A stretch of 64,000 nucleotides of DNA. Source: DASCOT01 sp965197275. GTDB taxonomy: Bacteria; Acidobacteriota; UBA890; WLXD01. Below the pieces are notes generated by a model. That model did not search any database. It was not told where the DNA came from and worked only from the letters and a program-made list of their open reading frames with translations. Of the stretch, positions 44,640 through 54,102 are shown in pieces. The stretch lies in NCBI GenBank assembly GCA_965197275.1, contig CBDAMQ010000023.1, forward strand, positions 124,001-188,000. Direction: 5' to 3'. Numbering within the stretch: the stretch's first letter is position 1; each line of letters starts with the position of its first letter. A program made the position numbers and the translations under genes.

Positions 44640-45841
44640 TCGCCTTCCGAGATCCGCCGCGCGCCCAGGGTGCGCAATCGCAGCGCGCGCAGCCGGATGA
44701 AGCCCGTCGCATCGCCCTGGTCGTAGACGTCGTCGGCCTCGAAGGTCACGGTTGCGTGGTCGTAGAGCGTACGTGTTGTCGATCGCCGCCCGACGATCGT
44801 GGCCGCGCCCTTGTACAGCTTCAGGCGTGCATCGCCGGTAACGCGCTCCTGCAGCGAGTCCATGAATTGCTGCAGCGCTTCGCGCTCGGGGCTAAACCAC
44901 AGGCCGTTGTAGACCATCTCGGCGTAACGCGGCACGAGCTCGTCACGCAGGTGGTGCACCTCGCGGTCAAGCGTGATCGACTCGATGGCGCGATGGGCGT
45001 GTATCAGCAGCGTGATGCCGGGGGTTTCATACACGCCACGGCTCTTCATGCCCAGAAAACGATTTTCGACGATGTCCACCCGGCCAACGCCGTGGCGTCC
45101 GGCGATCTCGTTGGCTCGCTCGAGCAGAGGCACCGGCGAGAGGCTCTCGCCATTGATGGCGATGGGCACTCCTTCGTGGAAGGACACTTCGACGTAATCG
45201 GGATCGTCCGGAGCATCCTCGGGGTCTGTCGTCATGCGAAACATGCCGGGCGGAGGGCCTGCCCACGGGTCCTCGAGCACACCACCCTCATAGGAGACGT
45301 GCATGAGGTTGGCGTCCATCGAGTATTCAGGCTTTGGCACCGTCGACAGGTCGATGCCATGTTCTCGTGCGTAGCCGATCAGGTCGGAGCGCCCCTTGAG
45401 GCTCCATTCGCGCCATGGAGCGATGACCTTGATGTCCGGCTTCAGGGCGTAGGCGGCCATCTCGAAACGGATCTGGTCGTTGCCCTTGCCGGTGGCCCCG
45501 TGCGCGATCGCCTCGGCGCCGTGCTTCTCGGCCGCGCGTACTAGCCCCCGGCCGATCACAGGCCTCGCCAGCGCCGTCCCCATGAGGTAGTACGACTCGT
45601 AGACAGCGTTGGCGCGCAGCGCTGGAAAGACGCAGTCGGTGACGAACTCCTCGCGTAGATCGTCGATCTGGATGGCCGCCGCTCCGGTGCGCTCCGCCGC
45701 CAGGCGCGCATTGTCCACCTCTTCGCGGCCTTGACCGACATCTCCCGTGTAGGCGATTACCTCAGCGTCGTAGTTCTCTTGAATCCAGCGCAGGATGACC
45801 GACGTGTCGAGTCCTCCGGAATAGGCCAGCACGACCTTCAT
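44636..45841 (-). CDS. argG: argininosuccinate synthase
   Basis: 401 aa. The ATP pyrophosphatase loop A-Y-S-G-G-L-D-T-S opens the protein. The citrulline and aspartate site segments A-H-G-A-T-G-K-G-N-D-Q, S-M-D-A-N-L and E-D-P-W are present, and M-K-S-R-G-V-Y-E-T-P-G marks the C-terminal domain. It joins citrulline and aspartate using ATP. Length and motif order are standard. It is followed by argH in the same transcript; the other arg genes are not in the window. Confidence 0.96.
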   Translation of the reverse strand: MKVVLAYSGGLDTSVILRWIQENYDAEVIAYTGDVGQGREEVDNARLAAERTGAAAIQIDDLREEFVTDCVFPALRANAVYESYYLMGTALARPVIGRGLVRAAEKHGAEAIAHGATGKGNDQIRFEMAAYALKPDIKVIAPWREWSLKGRSDLIGYAREHGIDLSTVPKPEYSMDANLMHVSYEGGVLEDPWAGPPPGMFRMTTDPEDAPDDPDYVEVSFHEGVPIAINGESLSPVPLLERANEIAGRHGVGRVDIVENRFLGMKSRGVYETPGITLLIHAHRAIESITLDREVHHLRDELVPRYAEMVYNGLWFSPEREALQQFMDSLQERVTGDARLKLYKGAATIVGRRSTTRTLYDHATVTFEADDVYDQGDATGFIRLRALRLRTLGARRISEGE

Positions 45842-45905
45842 TTCAGATCTCCAGCATCGATTCGAGTTTGCGCGTCAGCCTGCCGCGACCGGTTGCGGAC
45901 GAGAT

Positions 45906-45917
45906 ATATGCGCATAT
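45906..45917. promoter_or_regulatory. 12-bp perfect palindrome upstream of argGH
   Basis: ATATGCGCATAT lies 65 bases before the argG start inside a short AT-rich patch. It does not match the enteric ArgR box. It could be an operator or part of the promoter, with TATAT near a possible -10. Confidence 0.35.
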
Positions 45918-45980
45918 TAGCGGAGGCTCAAAGTTGCGGCTGGCGATGATCGCGTGTGGCTAGTCCCCTGTTCCAGGCCA

Positions 45981-46367
45981 CTAGAGGCGCTTCTTGCTCT
46001 TGGGAACCACCGTCGTGCCTGTGGCCCGACACACGAGGACAGGGTCCTGCAGCACATCCGCGGCAGAATCACTCACATCCGGTCGAACGGCGATGACCTT
46101 GTGGGCTTCGAATTCACAACGTCGCGAGGTGTTGCCGATCTTGACGATGCGACCCTTGGCCTCGATGAAGTCGCCACTGTAGACGGGGGCGAGAAACTCC
46201 ACTTCATCGTAGCTGCGAAACAGGCCCTCATCGCCGTCCTGTTGGATGGCGAGCTCGGTGATCAGATCGCCGAATAGCTCGAGCATCTTGGCGCCTGCCA
46301 CCAGGGCTCCACCGTAATGGGCATCGCGGGCCGACATACGCACGCGCAGCGCTGCCTCTTTCGACAT
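45981..46367 (-). CDS. 3-aminobutyryl-CoA ammonia-lyase (Kal)-like hotdog protein
   Basis: 128 aa. The motifs R-M-S-A-R-D-A-H-Y-G-G, L-F-G-D, D-G-D-E-G-L-F, D-E-V-E-F-L-A-P-V-Y-S-G-D-F-I-E, G-N-T-S-R and V-C-R-A-T-G-T-x-V-V-P match the small hotdog-fold lyase of lysine fermentation, which removes ammonia from 3-aminobutyryl-CoA. A similar fold occurs in thioesterases, so a related beta-aminoacyl-CoA substrate is possible. The ATG overlaps the stop of the acyl-CoA synthetase gene (TGATG). The pair could activate a beta-amino acid and deaminate the thioester. No other lysine-fermentation genes are in view. Confidence 0.8.
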   Translation of the reverse strand: MSKEAALRVRMSARDAHYGGALVAGAKMLELFGDLITELAIQQDGDEGLFRSYDEVEFLAPVYSGDFIEAKGRIVKIGNTSRRCEFEAHKVIAVRPDVSDSAADVLQDPVLVCRATGTTVVPKSKKRL

Positions 46368-48454
46368 CAGTCCTCTCCTTTTTCTTCTTTCATGACGGCC
46401 AGCGCGTCCACAGCGACGGCGCGGCCATCCGTGATGATGACCGGATTGGCCTCAATTTCGAGCAGCCGATCCGCGAGATCAATTCCGATCCACGAGAACC
46501 GATCCACAGCTCCAGCCAGCGCTCGCAGCTCCGAATCCGACAGTTTGGCTGCAGCCTGAGACGATGCCTCGGCAGCGACGTCCTCCGCCTCGCCCTGGCG
46601 CAGAGGAAGCATTCGGAACTTCGAAACCCCGGAGACGTCGCCGCCCCCGGGCCGAACGGTCATCGCCGGCCCGTAGGCGGGATCCACGGTCACGCCGAGC
46701 AACAACTCCGGCCCTGCCGGGAGCTGTTGCTGAACAAGCAGACTGCCACCGGTGCCGAGTTCCCGCGCGCGATCAAGCACTTCTTGGGCGGCCACCTTGA
46801 CTTCCGAAGGTGACTCGAGCCGCAGCCTTACCAGACCCTCGCGCGCCTTGTGCGCCACCTCGGCACAGACGAGCTTCACCACCACACGGCCGCCGATCTG
46901 CTCGGCGCGATCCGCCGCCTGTTCGGCAGTATGCGCGACCAGCTCGCGGGGTCGCTCGATGTCGTACGCGGCGAAGATGCGGGCGCTCTCTGTCTCATCG
47001 AGCACCCCCGAGGGAATCGAGATGTCGGGCCTGTCGACGCTGCGCTCGGAGATGGGTGGCGTCTGTCGAGAACTGCTTATCAAGCCAGCGATCGCGTTGG
47101 CGGACGCGGCGTGGCCTTGAAGCACGGTTACCCCTTGTTCAGCTAGCAGCGTCGCCGTGCGCGGAGGATACGAGAACGGGGTTGCGAGCACGGAGATGAC
47201 AGGCTTTCCGCTGGAGCGCTGTACCTCTCCCGCGTGCTTCAGGATCACGTTGAGCAGGGAGCCGTCCGGATCGCGGCGACTGGGCGCGACGTCGATCACC
47301 ACGATGCCGACTTCGGGGTCCGCTGCCAACGCGTCGATCGCGGCGCAGTAGATCTCGCTGTCGAAGACCGCCTGGCCGGTTACGTCGAGCGGGTTCCGGG
47401 GCTCGGCGAAGTCCGGCAGAATCTCCCGCAGCGCGAGCGTTGTTTCCCGGCTGAATTCACCGAGAGTGACCTCGCTATCGTCGAGCGCGTCGGCGAAGAG
47501 TGTGCAGTTTCCGCCAGACTGCATGGCCACGGCGACCGTGCCACGAACCCGTGCTGGGGAACCCTCGATCAGGAGGGCAGTCTCAAACAGGGCGATGGGG
47601 TCGTGAACCACCACGGCGCCGCGCCGACGCAGGAAGGCGTCGCGCAGTGTCGTGTCGCCCAGCAGTTCGCCCGTATGTGCAATCACCGACCGGCGCGCGG
47701 CGTCAGCCACCACGCGCGGGCAGCACACCACCACGGGCTTGCCTGCTTGCGCCATGGCGTCGAGACCGCTGCCCAGACTGGAGACGTCGCGAATCGTCTC
47801 GACGTAACACGCTACGACCGAGGTCGCCTCGTCGGCTGCTGCCCACTGGAGCATGTCTCCGATGTCGAGGGTGGCCTCCACGCCGACCCCTGTGACGAGT
47901 CGCAGGCCGACACCGCGATCACCTGCCATATGCGCGAACGTCCATGCCGCGGTGCCACTCTGGGAGAACATCGAGATCGAGCCGACGCTGGAGCTCGGAG
48001 GCATCTCGGCCCCGTAGCCCGCCACACGATCGCGATAGTTGATGAAGCCCTCGACGTTGGGTCCCAGCACGGCGACGTTGCTCGCCTTGGCCACTGCGAC
48101 GAGCGCGTCCTGGATCTCGGCGCCTTCGCTCCCAGCGTCTCGGAAGCCGCTGGAAACGACCATTGCCGCCGGGATGCCGGCCGCGCCGCACGCTGCTACG
48201 GCGTCGACCGCCGCGGTGGCGGGAATCGCGATGATCGCCATGTCGACCTCGTCGCGAATCTGTTCGAGGCTCTCGTAGGCATCCCGGCCCCAAACGCTCG
48301 GCCGCCCGGGGTTAACCGGAAAGATCTCGCCCCGGAATCCCAGGCTCTCGAGATTGTTGTAGATCTCGAGCGTCCAGGAGCTGGCGCGTTCGCTCGCGCC
48401 CACGATTGCGACGGCCCTGGGGTTAAACAGCGCATCAAGCCGACTGGTGTTCAC
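46367..48454 (-). CDS. ADP-forming acyl-CoA synthetase (acetate--CoA ligase family)
   Basis: 695 aa with both halves fused. The N-terminal part is a CoA-binding Rossmann domain (F-N-P-R-A-V-A-I-V-G-A-S), followed by succinyl-CoA-synthetase-like domains with G-P-N-V-E-G, F-S-Q-S-G-T and the phospho-His segment I-A-H-T-G-E-L-L-G. The C-terminal ATP-grasp domain has V-V-V-K-L-V-C and E-I-E-A-N-P-V-I-I. Such enzymes interconvert acyl-CoA plus ADP and acid plus ATP. The coupled Kal-like gene suggests a beta-amino acid or a 3-aminoacyl substrate, which is inference. Confidence 0.9.
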   Translation of the reverse strand: MNTSRLDALFNPRAVAIVGASERASSWTLEIYNNLESLGFRGEIFPVNPGRPSVWGRDAYESLEQIRDEVDMAIIAIPATAAVDAVAACGAAGIPAAMVVSSGFRDAGSEGAEIQDALVAVAKASNVAVLGPNVEGFINYRDRVAGYGAEMPPSSSVGSISMFSQSGTAAWTFAHMAGDRGVGLRLVTGVGVEATLDIGDMLQWAAADEATSVVACYVETIRDVSSLGSGLDAMAQAGKPVVVCCPRVVADAARRSVIAHTGELLGDTTLRDAFLRRRGAVVVHDPIALFETALLIEGSPARVRGTVAVAMQSGGNCTLFADALDDSEVTLGEFSRETTLALREILPDFAEPRNPLDVTGQAVFDSEIYCAAIDALAADPEVGIVVIDVAPSRRDPDGSLLNVILKHAGEVQRSSGKPVISVLATPFSYPPRTATLLAEQGVTVLQGHAASANAIAGLISSSRQTPPISERSVDRPDISIPSGVLDETESARIFAAYDIERPRELVAHTAEQAADRAEQIGGRVVVKLVCAEVAHKAREGLVRLRLESPSEVKVAAQEVLDRARELGTGGSLLVQQQLPAGPELLLGVTVDPAYGPAMTVRPGGGDVSGVSKFRMLPLRQGEAEDVAAEASSQAAAKLSDSELRALAGAVDRFSWIGIDLADRLLEIEANPVIITDGRAVAVDALAVMKEEKGED

Positions 48455-48504
48455 GAGGTTCTCTGCTTCTGCGTTGGGTAACGCGCTCTGAGCGAAACGG
48501 CGAG

Positions 48505-48520
48505 GCCGGCTTCCGCCGGC
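48505..48520 (-). terminator. GC hairpin downstream of the tricorn gene
   Basis: GCCGGC-TTCC-GCCGGC gives a 6-bp perfect stem with a 4-base loop, 83 bases after the tricorn stop on the minus strand and 50 bases before the acyl-CoA synthetase start. There is no T tract. Confidence 0.3.
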
Positions 48521-48602
48521 TACTGTACGTCACCGCTCTCACTGCCGTGGCTTCTTTGGGCTCTCCGTGATCGGACACCCTCGAGCGGAGGTGCTCGCTT
48601 GG

Positions 48603-51600
48603 CTACTGCTGCTGATCGCGAGGGTAGTCGAAGCTCAAGTCCGGATAGTCAGGCGGTGTCGGAATGGCGCGCGGATCCTCGGCGATCTTCTGCAGCAGGT
48701 ACTCGACGGCGGTGTCGAGCTGGGCATCCTCGCCGTTGAAGGTAGCGTGCGGCAGGTTGATCACCTCGATGTCGGGCACCACGCCCCATTGTTCGATCAG
48801 CCATTCTCCCTCGGGGCCATACACGCCGTTCATCGGGGCTCGGGCCAGCCCACCGTCGCTGAGTCGATTCGACGACGACAGCCAGATCTCACCGCCCCAC
48901 GTACGCGTGCCAATCACAGGGCCCATTCCCAGGCGACGGAATCCCTCGGCGAACGCCTCACCGTCCGAGGCGGTGTTCTCATCCACCAGCACGACCATGT
49001 GGCCCCGGAAGGCGTACTGCATGTTCCAGGTTGGCCGACCGACTCGGCTCTTCCAGTAAAACCAGGCCGGTCGCATCAGCTTCTCGAGGATGACGCTGTC
49101 GATGTTGCCGCCGTTGTTTTCGCGCACGTCGACGATCAAGCCCGGCCGATCGTGAACCGGGTAGAACTGTCGATACCAAGCGTTGATGTCGTTGGATCCC
49201 ATGGCCCGCAGGTGGACGTAGCCGATCTGGCCGGCGGCCGCGTCTTCGACCTCCAGCCGCCGTGAGTACTCCCAGTCGGTGTAGCGCAGGTTTCGCTCGT
49301 TGGCGGCGGGCACGACGACGACGTCGCGGCCATCTCCCCCGGCTCCAGATCGGACACGCAGCAGCACCTGCCGACCCTGCTGATTCCGCAGCAACGCGCC
49401 GATGTGGCCTACGGACAGCGTGGCGACGCCGTTGACCGCTTCGATGACGTCACCGTCGGCAATGCCCAGGTCGGGATCGGCCAGGGGCGACAGCTCATCC
49501 GGGTAGTCCGGGTCACCCTGGTAGACGTGGTCGATTCGGTACCCGCCAGCACCCGGTTCGCGAATCAGGCGAGCCCCGAGGCTGGCGACCGCCACGTCTT
49601 CCTCCCCGTCGCGAATGTCGCCGCCACGAACGCTCGTGTGCAGGGCCGACAGCTCTCCGATCACGCGGCCGATCAGCTGGTTCAGCTCAGCGCGGGTGGT
49701 GACGCGGCCGACCAGCTCGAGGTATTTCTCCAGCACCACATCCCAGGCGAGGCCGTGCATGCCCGGGTCGTAGAAATAGTCGCGTTCGAGACGCCATGCG
49801 TCGATGAAGATCTGCCGCCAGTCGGCGGCGACATCGATCGAGAACGTCCAGCCGTCGAGATCCACCTGGTTGTTGGCAAGGGTGCCACTCGCACTGCTGG
49901 GCTTGGCATCGATGACGTAGATATCGCTGCCGCGCCGCACCATCAGCTTCTTGCCGTTGGCCGACATCTCATAGCCACTGATCCCCTCGAGAACCTGCTC
50001 GGGCTCCGGGTCGTCATTGCCGATGGCCATGCCCATCAGATGCCTGCGCGAGCCGCCGGATTCGCGCGCCCACCAGAACAGAGCATCTTCGTTCACCGAT
50101 AGCCCCGTATAGTTGCCGGGCTCGACCGGCACCTCCTTGACCCGCCGTGATATGCCGTCGAGGTCGACGGTCATGCTCCGGTCACTCGGTTCCTCAACGT
50201 CGTCGCCGTCTGACGAGTCCGCCGGCGAGTCCTTGGCCGCCTCGAGCGCACGACTGATCTCGTCATCCGGTGCGAACGGCGAGCGCAGGCCGGCGCGCAT
50301 GGAGATCTGGTAGATCTTCATCGTACGGTCGAAGTACGGCTCCGGGGCACGAGGCCCCCACGGGCTGCCGACCGACGTACGCAGGTTGCGGTCCGACAGA
50401 AAGTACAGCCAGTCCCCGTCGGGACTGAAGGCCGCGCTGAAGCTGTTGACGCGGTCCGAGGTCAGCGGCGTCCGTGTCCCGGTTGCCACCTCGTACAGCC
50501 ACAGCTGCGCGTAGGTATTCACCGCAACCTGCGCATAGGTCAGCCAACCACTGTCGGGTGACCAGGCGACGTCGCGCACTCCTTCGCGGTTGGTCGACAC
50601 CAGGTGCTGCTGGGCGGTACCCACTTCGAGCAGCCACAGATCGTTGTTGTTGTCGCGATAGGCGACTCGGGAGCCATCTGGCGACGGGGTGCCCTGGAAG
50701 CGCAGTACCGCACCGTCGTCGGTGATGGGCGACTCATCGCCAACCCCGTTGGCCGGGATGGTGGTGAATTCGATCTCGCCGCTAGCGTCGGTCAGCCCGA
50801 GCAAAGTGTCGCCATCGGGCATGAACACGACGTCGCGATAGCGCACGCCCTCGCGGCGCGAGGCGCGAACGAGCCGACCCGAGCCGGCTGGTGCCACGAA
50901 CACGCGCCCGCGCGAGGTCAGCACGATGCTCTCACCGTTGGGGTGGATGTGGGCCGAGGTCAGGTAGTCCATCGGCTCCGTGACCCACTTCTCGCGCAAC
51001 TGATCAAAGTCGGAGGCGAGGCTGATCGGCACTAGCGCATACGAGTCCGCGGCGATATCGAAAGTCCAGATGTCGGCCCCCACCTGGTAGGCAATATGCT
51101 CGTCGGAAAGCGACGCTTCCTTCACGTCCCATCCACTGTGGCGCGTGTGCTGCTGCAGATCGTCGCCCGACGGGTTCATCGACCAGATGTTCATCGTGCC
51201 GTCGCGAGGAGTCACGAAATAAATGGGGAATTACATACGATGTTACCCACGGGAGGGTAAAACCGTATATTATTCCCAATAAATGCGGCCGTTCGACCAC
51301 ATCGGCGTGTGGCTCTCGCCGTCGTAGTCGGCGGTGAGCGGTTCAGCATCGGTCGAACTCGAGGCGTACTTCCAGATCTTGCGCGCGGTGCCGCCCGTGT
51401 AGCGCTTGGTGACGTTGCCGTGGAAGGCCGGGCGGACGAAGAAGACCGTTGCCCCATCGTCGCCGTAGGCGGCCTCGCTTGCGTCAGCCAGCGGTACGAC
51501 GCTGCGTGTGTTCGCCATCAGGTCGAGCTCGACCAGCTGACGCTTCGGCAACGTGGAGTAGCTGGCGGTGGTGTACACGAGCTCGCCGGACGGCGTCCAG

Positions 51601-51938
51601 CCGACGGGTGTCGAGGGATCGGCCTCATAGGTCTGCCGTTGCGGCAGCCCGCCTGCCAGCGGCATCGTGTATACCTCGGCCACGCCCTCGTAGTTGCCGC
51701 GATAAGCCAGCGTGCGGCCGTCCGGCGATATGGTCGGGTGGCTCTCTTCCGCCGCGTGGGAAGTCAGCCGCTGCGCCAGCCCGCCGGTCGTGGGTACCTG
51801 CCACAGGTCGCCTTCGGCAGCGAACACCAACGTGTCGCCATTTAGCGTCGGATAGCGGTAGTAGCCCTGTCGGCCCTGTTGCGACCAGGCGGCGGAAGAA
51901 AACAGCAACATGGCAACAACTGCGAGAACGCGACGCAT
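48603..51938 (-). pseudogene. tricorn-like S41 peptidase, interrupted by a 53-bp palindromic insertion
   Basis: One reading frame of 1,112 codons from ATG 51938 to 48603. The N-terminal part (signal peptide ending A-W-S-Q; propeller blades with S-P-D-G-R-T-L-A-Y) is cut by three TAA codons in an insertion at 51225-51277, the first at 51270-51272. After it the same frame resumes at F-V-T-P-R-D-G-T-M-N-I-W-S, the remaining propeller, a PDZ-like domain (G-D-V-I-E-A-V-N-G-V) and the S41 core with His in L-S-A-L-H-T-S and Ser in T-A-S-D-G-E-A-F. Tricorn homologues trim peptides. Without readthrough only 222 residues are made; a start inside the second part would give a protein without a signal peptide. 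Confidence 0.85.
51225..51277. mobile_element. 53-bp palindromic mini-element with 7-bp target duplication
   Basis: Two arms of 23 bases, imperfectly complementary (19 of 23), flank a 6-base loop. The arms end in GGGAAT and ATTCCC. The flanks are AATAAAT (51218-51224 and 51278-51284), a 7-bp direct repeat. Removing the element and one flank restores R-I-Y-F-V-T-P across the site, which fits the surrounding tricorn propeller. Insert plus flank is 60 bases, so the frame is kept. It is AT-rich against a GC-rich gene. No transposase is inside, so it looks like a MITE-type element. Confidence 0.75.
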
Positions 51939-52109
51939 GGTCAGTCTCCTTGATTGCGGCGAGGGCGAGCGCGAAGCGCTTGGACTACGGCATTGTCAAC
52001 TTAACGGAGATCCTGGCAGAGTGCGGCTGAATAACGCCATGAGCCGACATCCACGGCACCGTTTCTCGACTACAAGTCATGTGGCTCCTACCGCAAGGAG
52101 ACGACCGTG

Positions 52110-53051
52110 ATGCCCCGCCCTTTGTCGCTGGTTCTTCGGTGCACGCTCCCGCTCGTATGCGCCGCGTTTGGATGCTCCAGCCTCACTCCCGACGACTTCG
52201 AACATGACCTGCTTTCGGCAGCGACGCCGTGGACCCACGAGGAGTTCGACGATGAAGATGGCAAGTTCACATTCGCCGTCTTCTCGGATCTCAACGGTTC
52301 GGAGAGGGACCGCATTTTCGAGGTCGCGGTGCGGCAGCTCTCGCTGCTGCGTCCCGAGTTGATCCTCAGCGTCGGTGACCTGATCGACGGCTACAGCGAG
52401 GATCTGGCGGAGCTAGCGAGCCAATGGGATGCCTTCGATGACCGCGCCGACCAGGCATCTGCCCCGGTGTTTCGCGTCGGGGGAAACCACGACCTGCCAA
52501 ACCACGTGATGCGGGATGTTTGGGCGCAGCGGCACGGACCTCGCTACTACCACTTCGTATACAAGAACGTGCTCTTCCTGGTGCTTGACACAGAGGACTA
52601 CACGGACGAACGCATGCGCCAGATCTACCGGGCTCGCGAGGCAACAGTCGAGGCTCGCGCGCAGGGCGCCGAAGGCGTCGAGGAGATGGAGTATTCCCAG
52701 ATACCGGAGCGTCGAACCGGGGATATCGGGCCGGAGCAGTCGGACTACTTCCGTGCTGCCCTGGCCGACAATCCGAGTGTCCGATGGACGATGCTGTTCA
52801 TGCACAAGCCGGTCTGGGTGGAGGGCCAGGACCCCGACTTCGTAGCGATCGAGGCGGCCCTGTCGGATCGTCCGTACACTTTGTTCAACGGGCACCGCCA
52901 CACGCTGTCTCATGCCGTGAGGAACGGTCGCGACTACATCATGCTCGGAACCACCGGTGGTGGTCAGTCCAGCAGCACGATGGCGTTCGATCACATAACC
53001 CCGGTCACGGTTGCGGAGGGATCTGCCCCCCAAATAATCGGGCCAGTTTGA
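52110..53051 (+). CDS. metallophosphoesterase lipoprotein, C-terminus altered by IS3 debris
   Basis: 313 aa from ATG 52110 with AAGGAG upstream. The signal ends A-F-G-C-S-S, a lipobox. The calcineurin-like metal motifs are visible: F-S-D-L-N (D-x-N/H position), G-D-L-I-D-G, G-G-N-H-D, M-H-K-P-V and N-G-H-R-H-T. Asn in place of His in the first motif is a variation. The last dozen residues (S-A-P-Q-I-I-G-P-V) come from bases resembling an IS3 end (TGCCCCCCAAATAATCGG), so the native C-terminus has probably been replaced. The core is complete and may still act on phosphodiesters outside the cytoplasm. Confidence 0.75.
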   Translation: MPRPLSLVLRCTLPLVCAAFGCSSLTPDDFEHDLLSAATPWTHEEFDDEDGKFTFAVFSDLNGSERDRIFEVAVRQLSLLRPELILSVGDLIDGYSEDLAELASQWDAFDDRADQASAPVFRVGGNHDLPNHVMRDVWAQRHGPRYYHFVYKNVLFLVLDTEDYTDERMRQIYRAREATVEARAQGAEGVEEMEYSQIPERRTGDIGPEQSDYFRAALADNPSVRWTMLFMHKPVWVEGQDPDFVAIEAALSDRPYTLFNGHRHTLSHAVRNGRDYIMLGTTGGGQSSSTMAFDHITPVTVAEGSAPQIIGPV

Positions 53052-53965
53052 GAGTTAGGATTTGAGGCTCTCAGGGTGGCTCGAGAAGGGGGAAGGATGG
53101 CCCGGAAGCGGTAGACCGTGGAGCAGATCATCGCCAAGCTCAGGGAGGCAGAGGTGGGCTAGCGAAAGGAGCCAAGACCCCGGAGGCATGCCGGAAGCTA
53201 GGCATCAGCGAGAACACGTACTACCGGTGGCGTAAGGACGGTGGCCTGAGGGGGATCAGGCCGACTCAAGCAGCGGAGCGACGGAGAAGTTGCTGGCGGG
53301 CCTCGATGCCATCCTCAAAGAGGTGTCGTCGGGAAACTTCTGAGCCCGGCGCGTCGACGTCCAGTGCAACAGGCGCAGCAGTCGCTGGGGGTGTCCGAGA
53401 GGCGACTGCAGAGGCTGGGCCAGGTGCCTCCACGCACAGTATGAGCCAAGGTCACGGCGCCGGATGACTCAGCTAGCTACGCAGTACGGGCGCTATGGGT
53501 ACCGGCGGATTACGGCTCTGATGGTGCGTGAGGGATGGCGAGTGAATCACAAGAGGATCGAGCGGCTGTGGCGTCGTGAAGGACTGAAAGTACCGAAAAA
53601 GCAGCCCAAGCGAGGGCGCTTGTGGCTCAATGATGGATCGTGCGTGCGACTGAGGCCGGAAAGGACAGATCACGTCTGGGTGACTTCGTGCACGAACGAA
53701 CCCACGACGGCAGAGCGCTTCGTCTCTGACGAGACGAGTACACCAGGGAGTGCGTTCGACTCCAGCCGACGGACCCGGTTTCGGAGAACGGCGACGGATC
53801 GCCTTGCGACGCCGCCGCGGCGTCCCGACCGAGCTGCTGATGGGGAGATCCTACACCTCACTGAGGCGCAGAGCTTGGTGCAACGATGGCGCCGCGTACA
53901 ACCAGGTGCGGCCTCACTCGTTGGGTTATCGGCCACCCGCACCGGAAGCGACGTTGTTGATTCCC
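53022..53965 (+). pseudogene. IS3-family element relic (orfA and orfB fragments)
   Basis: From about 53096 a broken orfA reads M-A-R-K-R, stop, then T-V-E-Q-I-I-A-K-L-R-E-A-E-V, and later A-C-R-K-L-G-I-S-E-N-T-Y-Y-R-W-R-K. Then orfB from 53464: Q-Y-G-R-Y-G-Y-R-R-I-T-A-L, N-H-K-R-I-E-R-L-W-R-R-E-G-L-K-V-P, K-Q-P-K-R-G-R-L-W-L-N-D. At about 53745 the DDE core is missing and bases copied from the neighbouring cupin gene appear instead. The end of orfB (N-Q-V-R-P-H, L-G-Y-R-P-P-A-P-E-A) follows to about 53960. It cannot make a transposase. In 53966-54102 I see no gene. Confidence 0.75.
53746..53827. repeat. fragment of the cupin gene duplicated inside the IS3 relic
   Basis: About 80 bases here match 54182-54260 of the double-cupin gene at 54103-54876 almost exactly. 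The match includes the long stretch through GACCCGGTTTCGGAGAACGG, with a few one-base indels. It replaces the middle of the IS3 orfB. The copy carries no start or complete domain. Confidence 0.75.
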
Positions 53966-54102
53966 GGACTTGGGGCAGGTCGAGGGTGGCCCTTCGGACC
54001 TGCGGCTCGACGGCATCCTCGACAAGACGGGCACCGTGCCGGACGACGGAGAGGGCCTGTGCTTCCAGCGCTCGGCCTGCGGATCGGGAGACTAGGGCGC
54101 TC

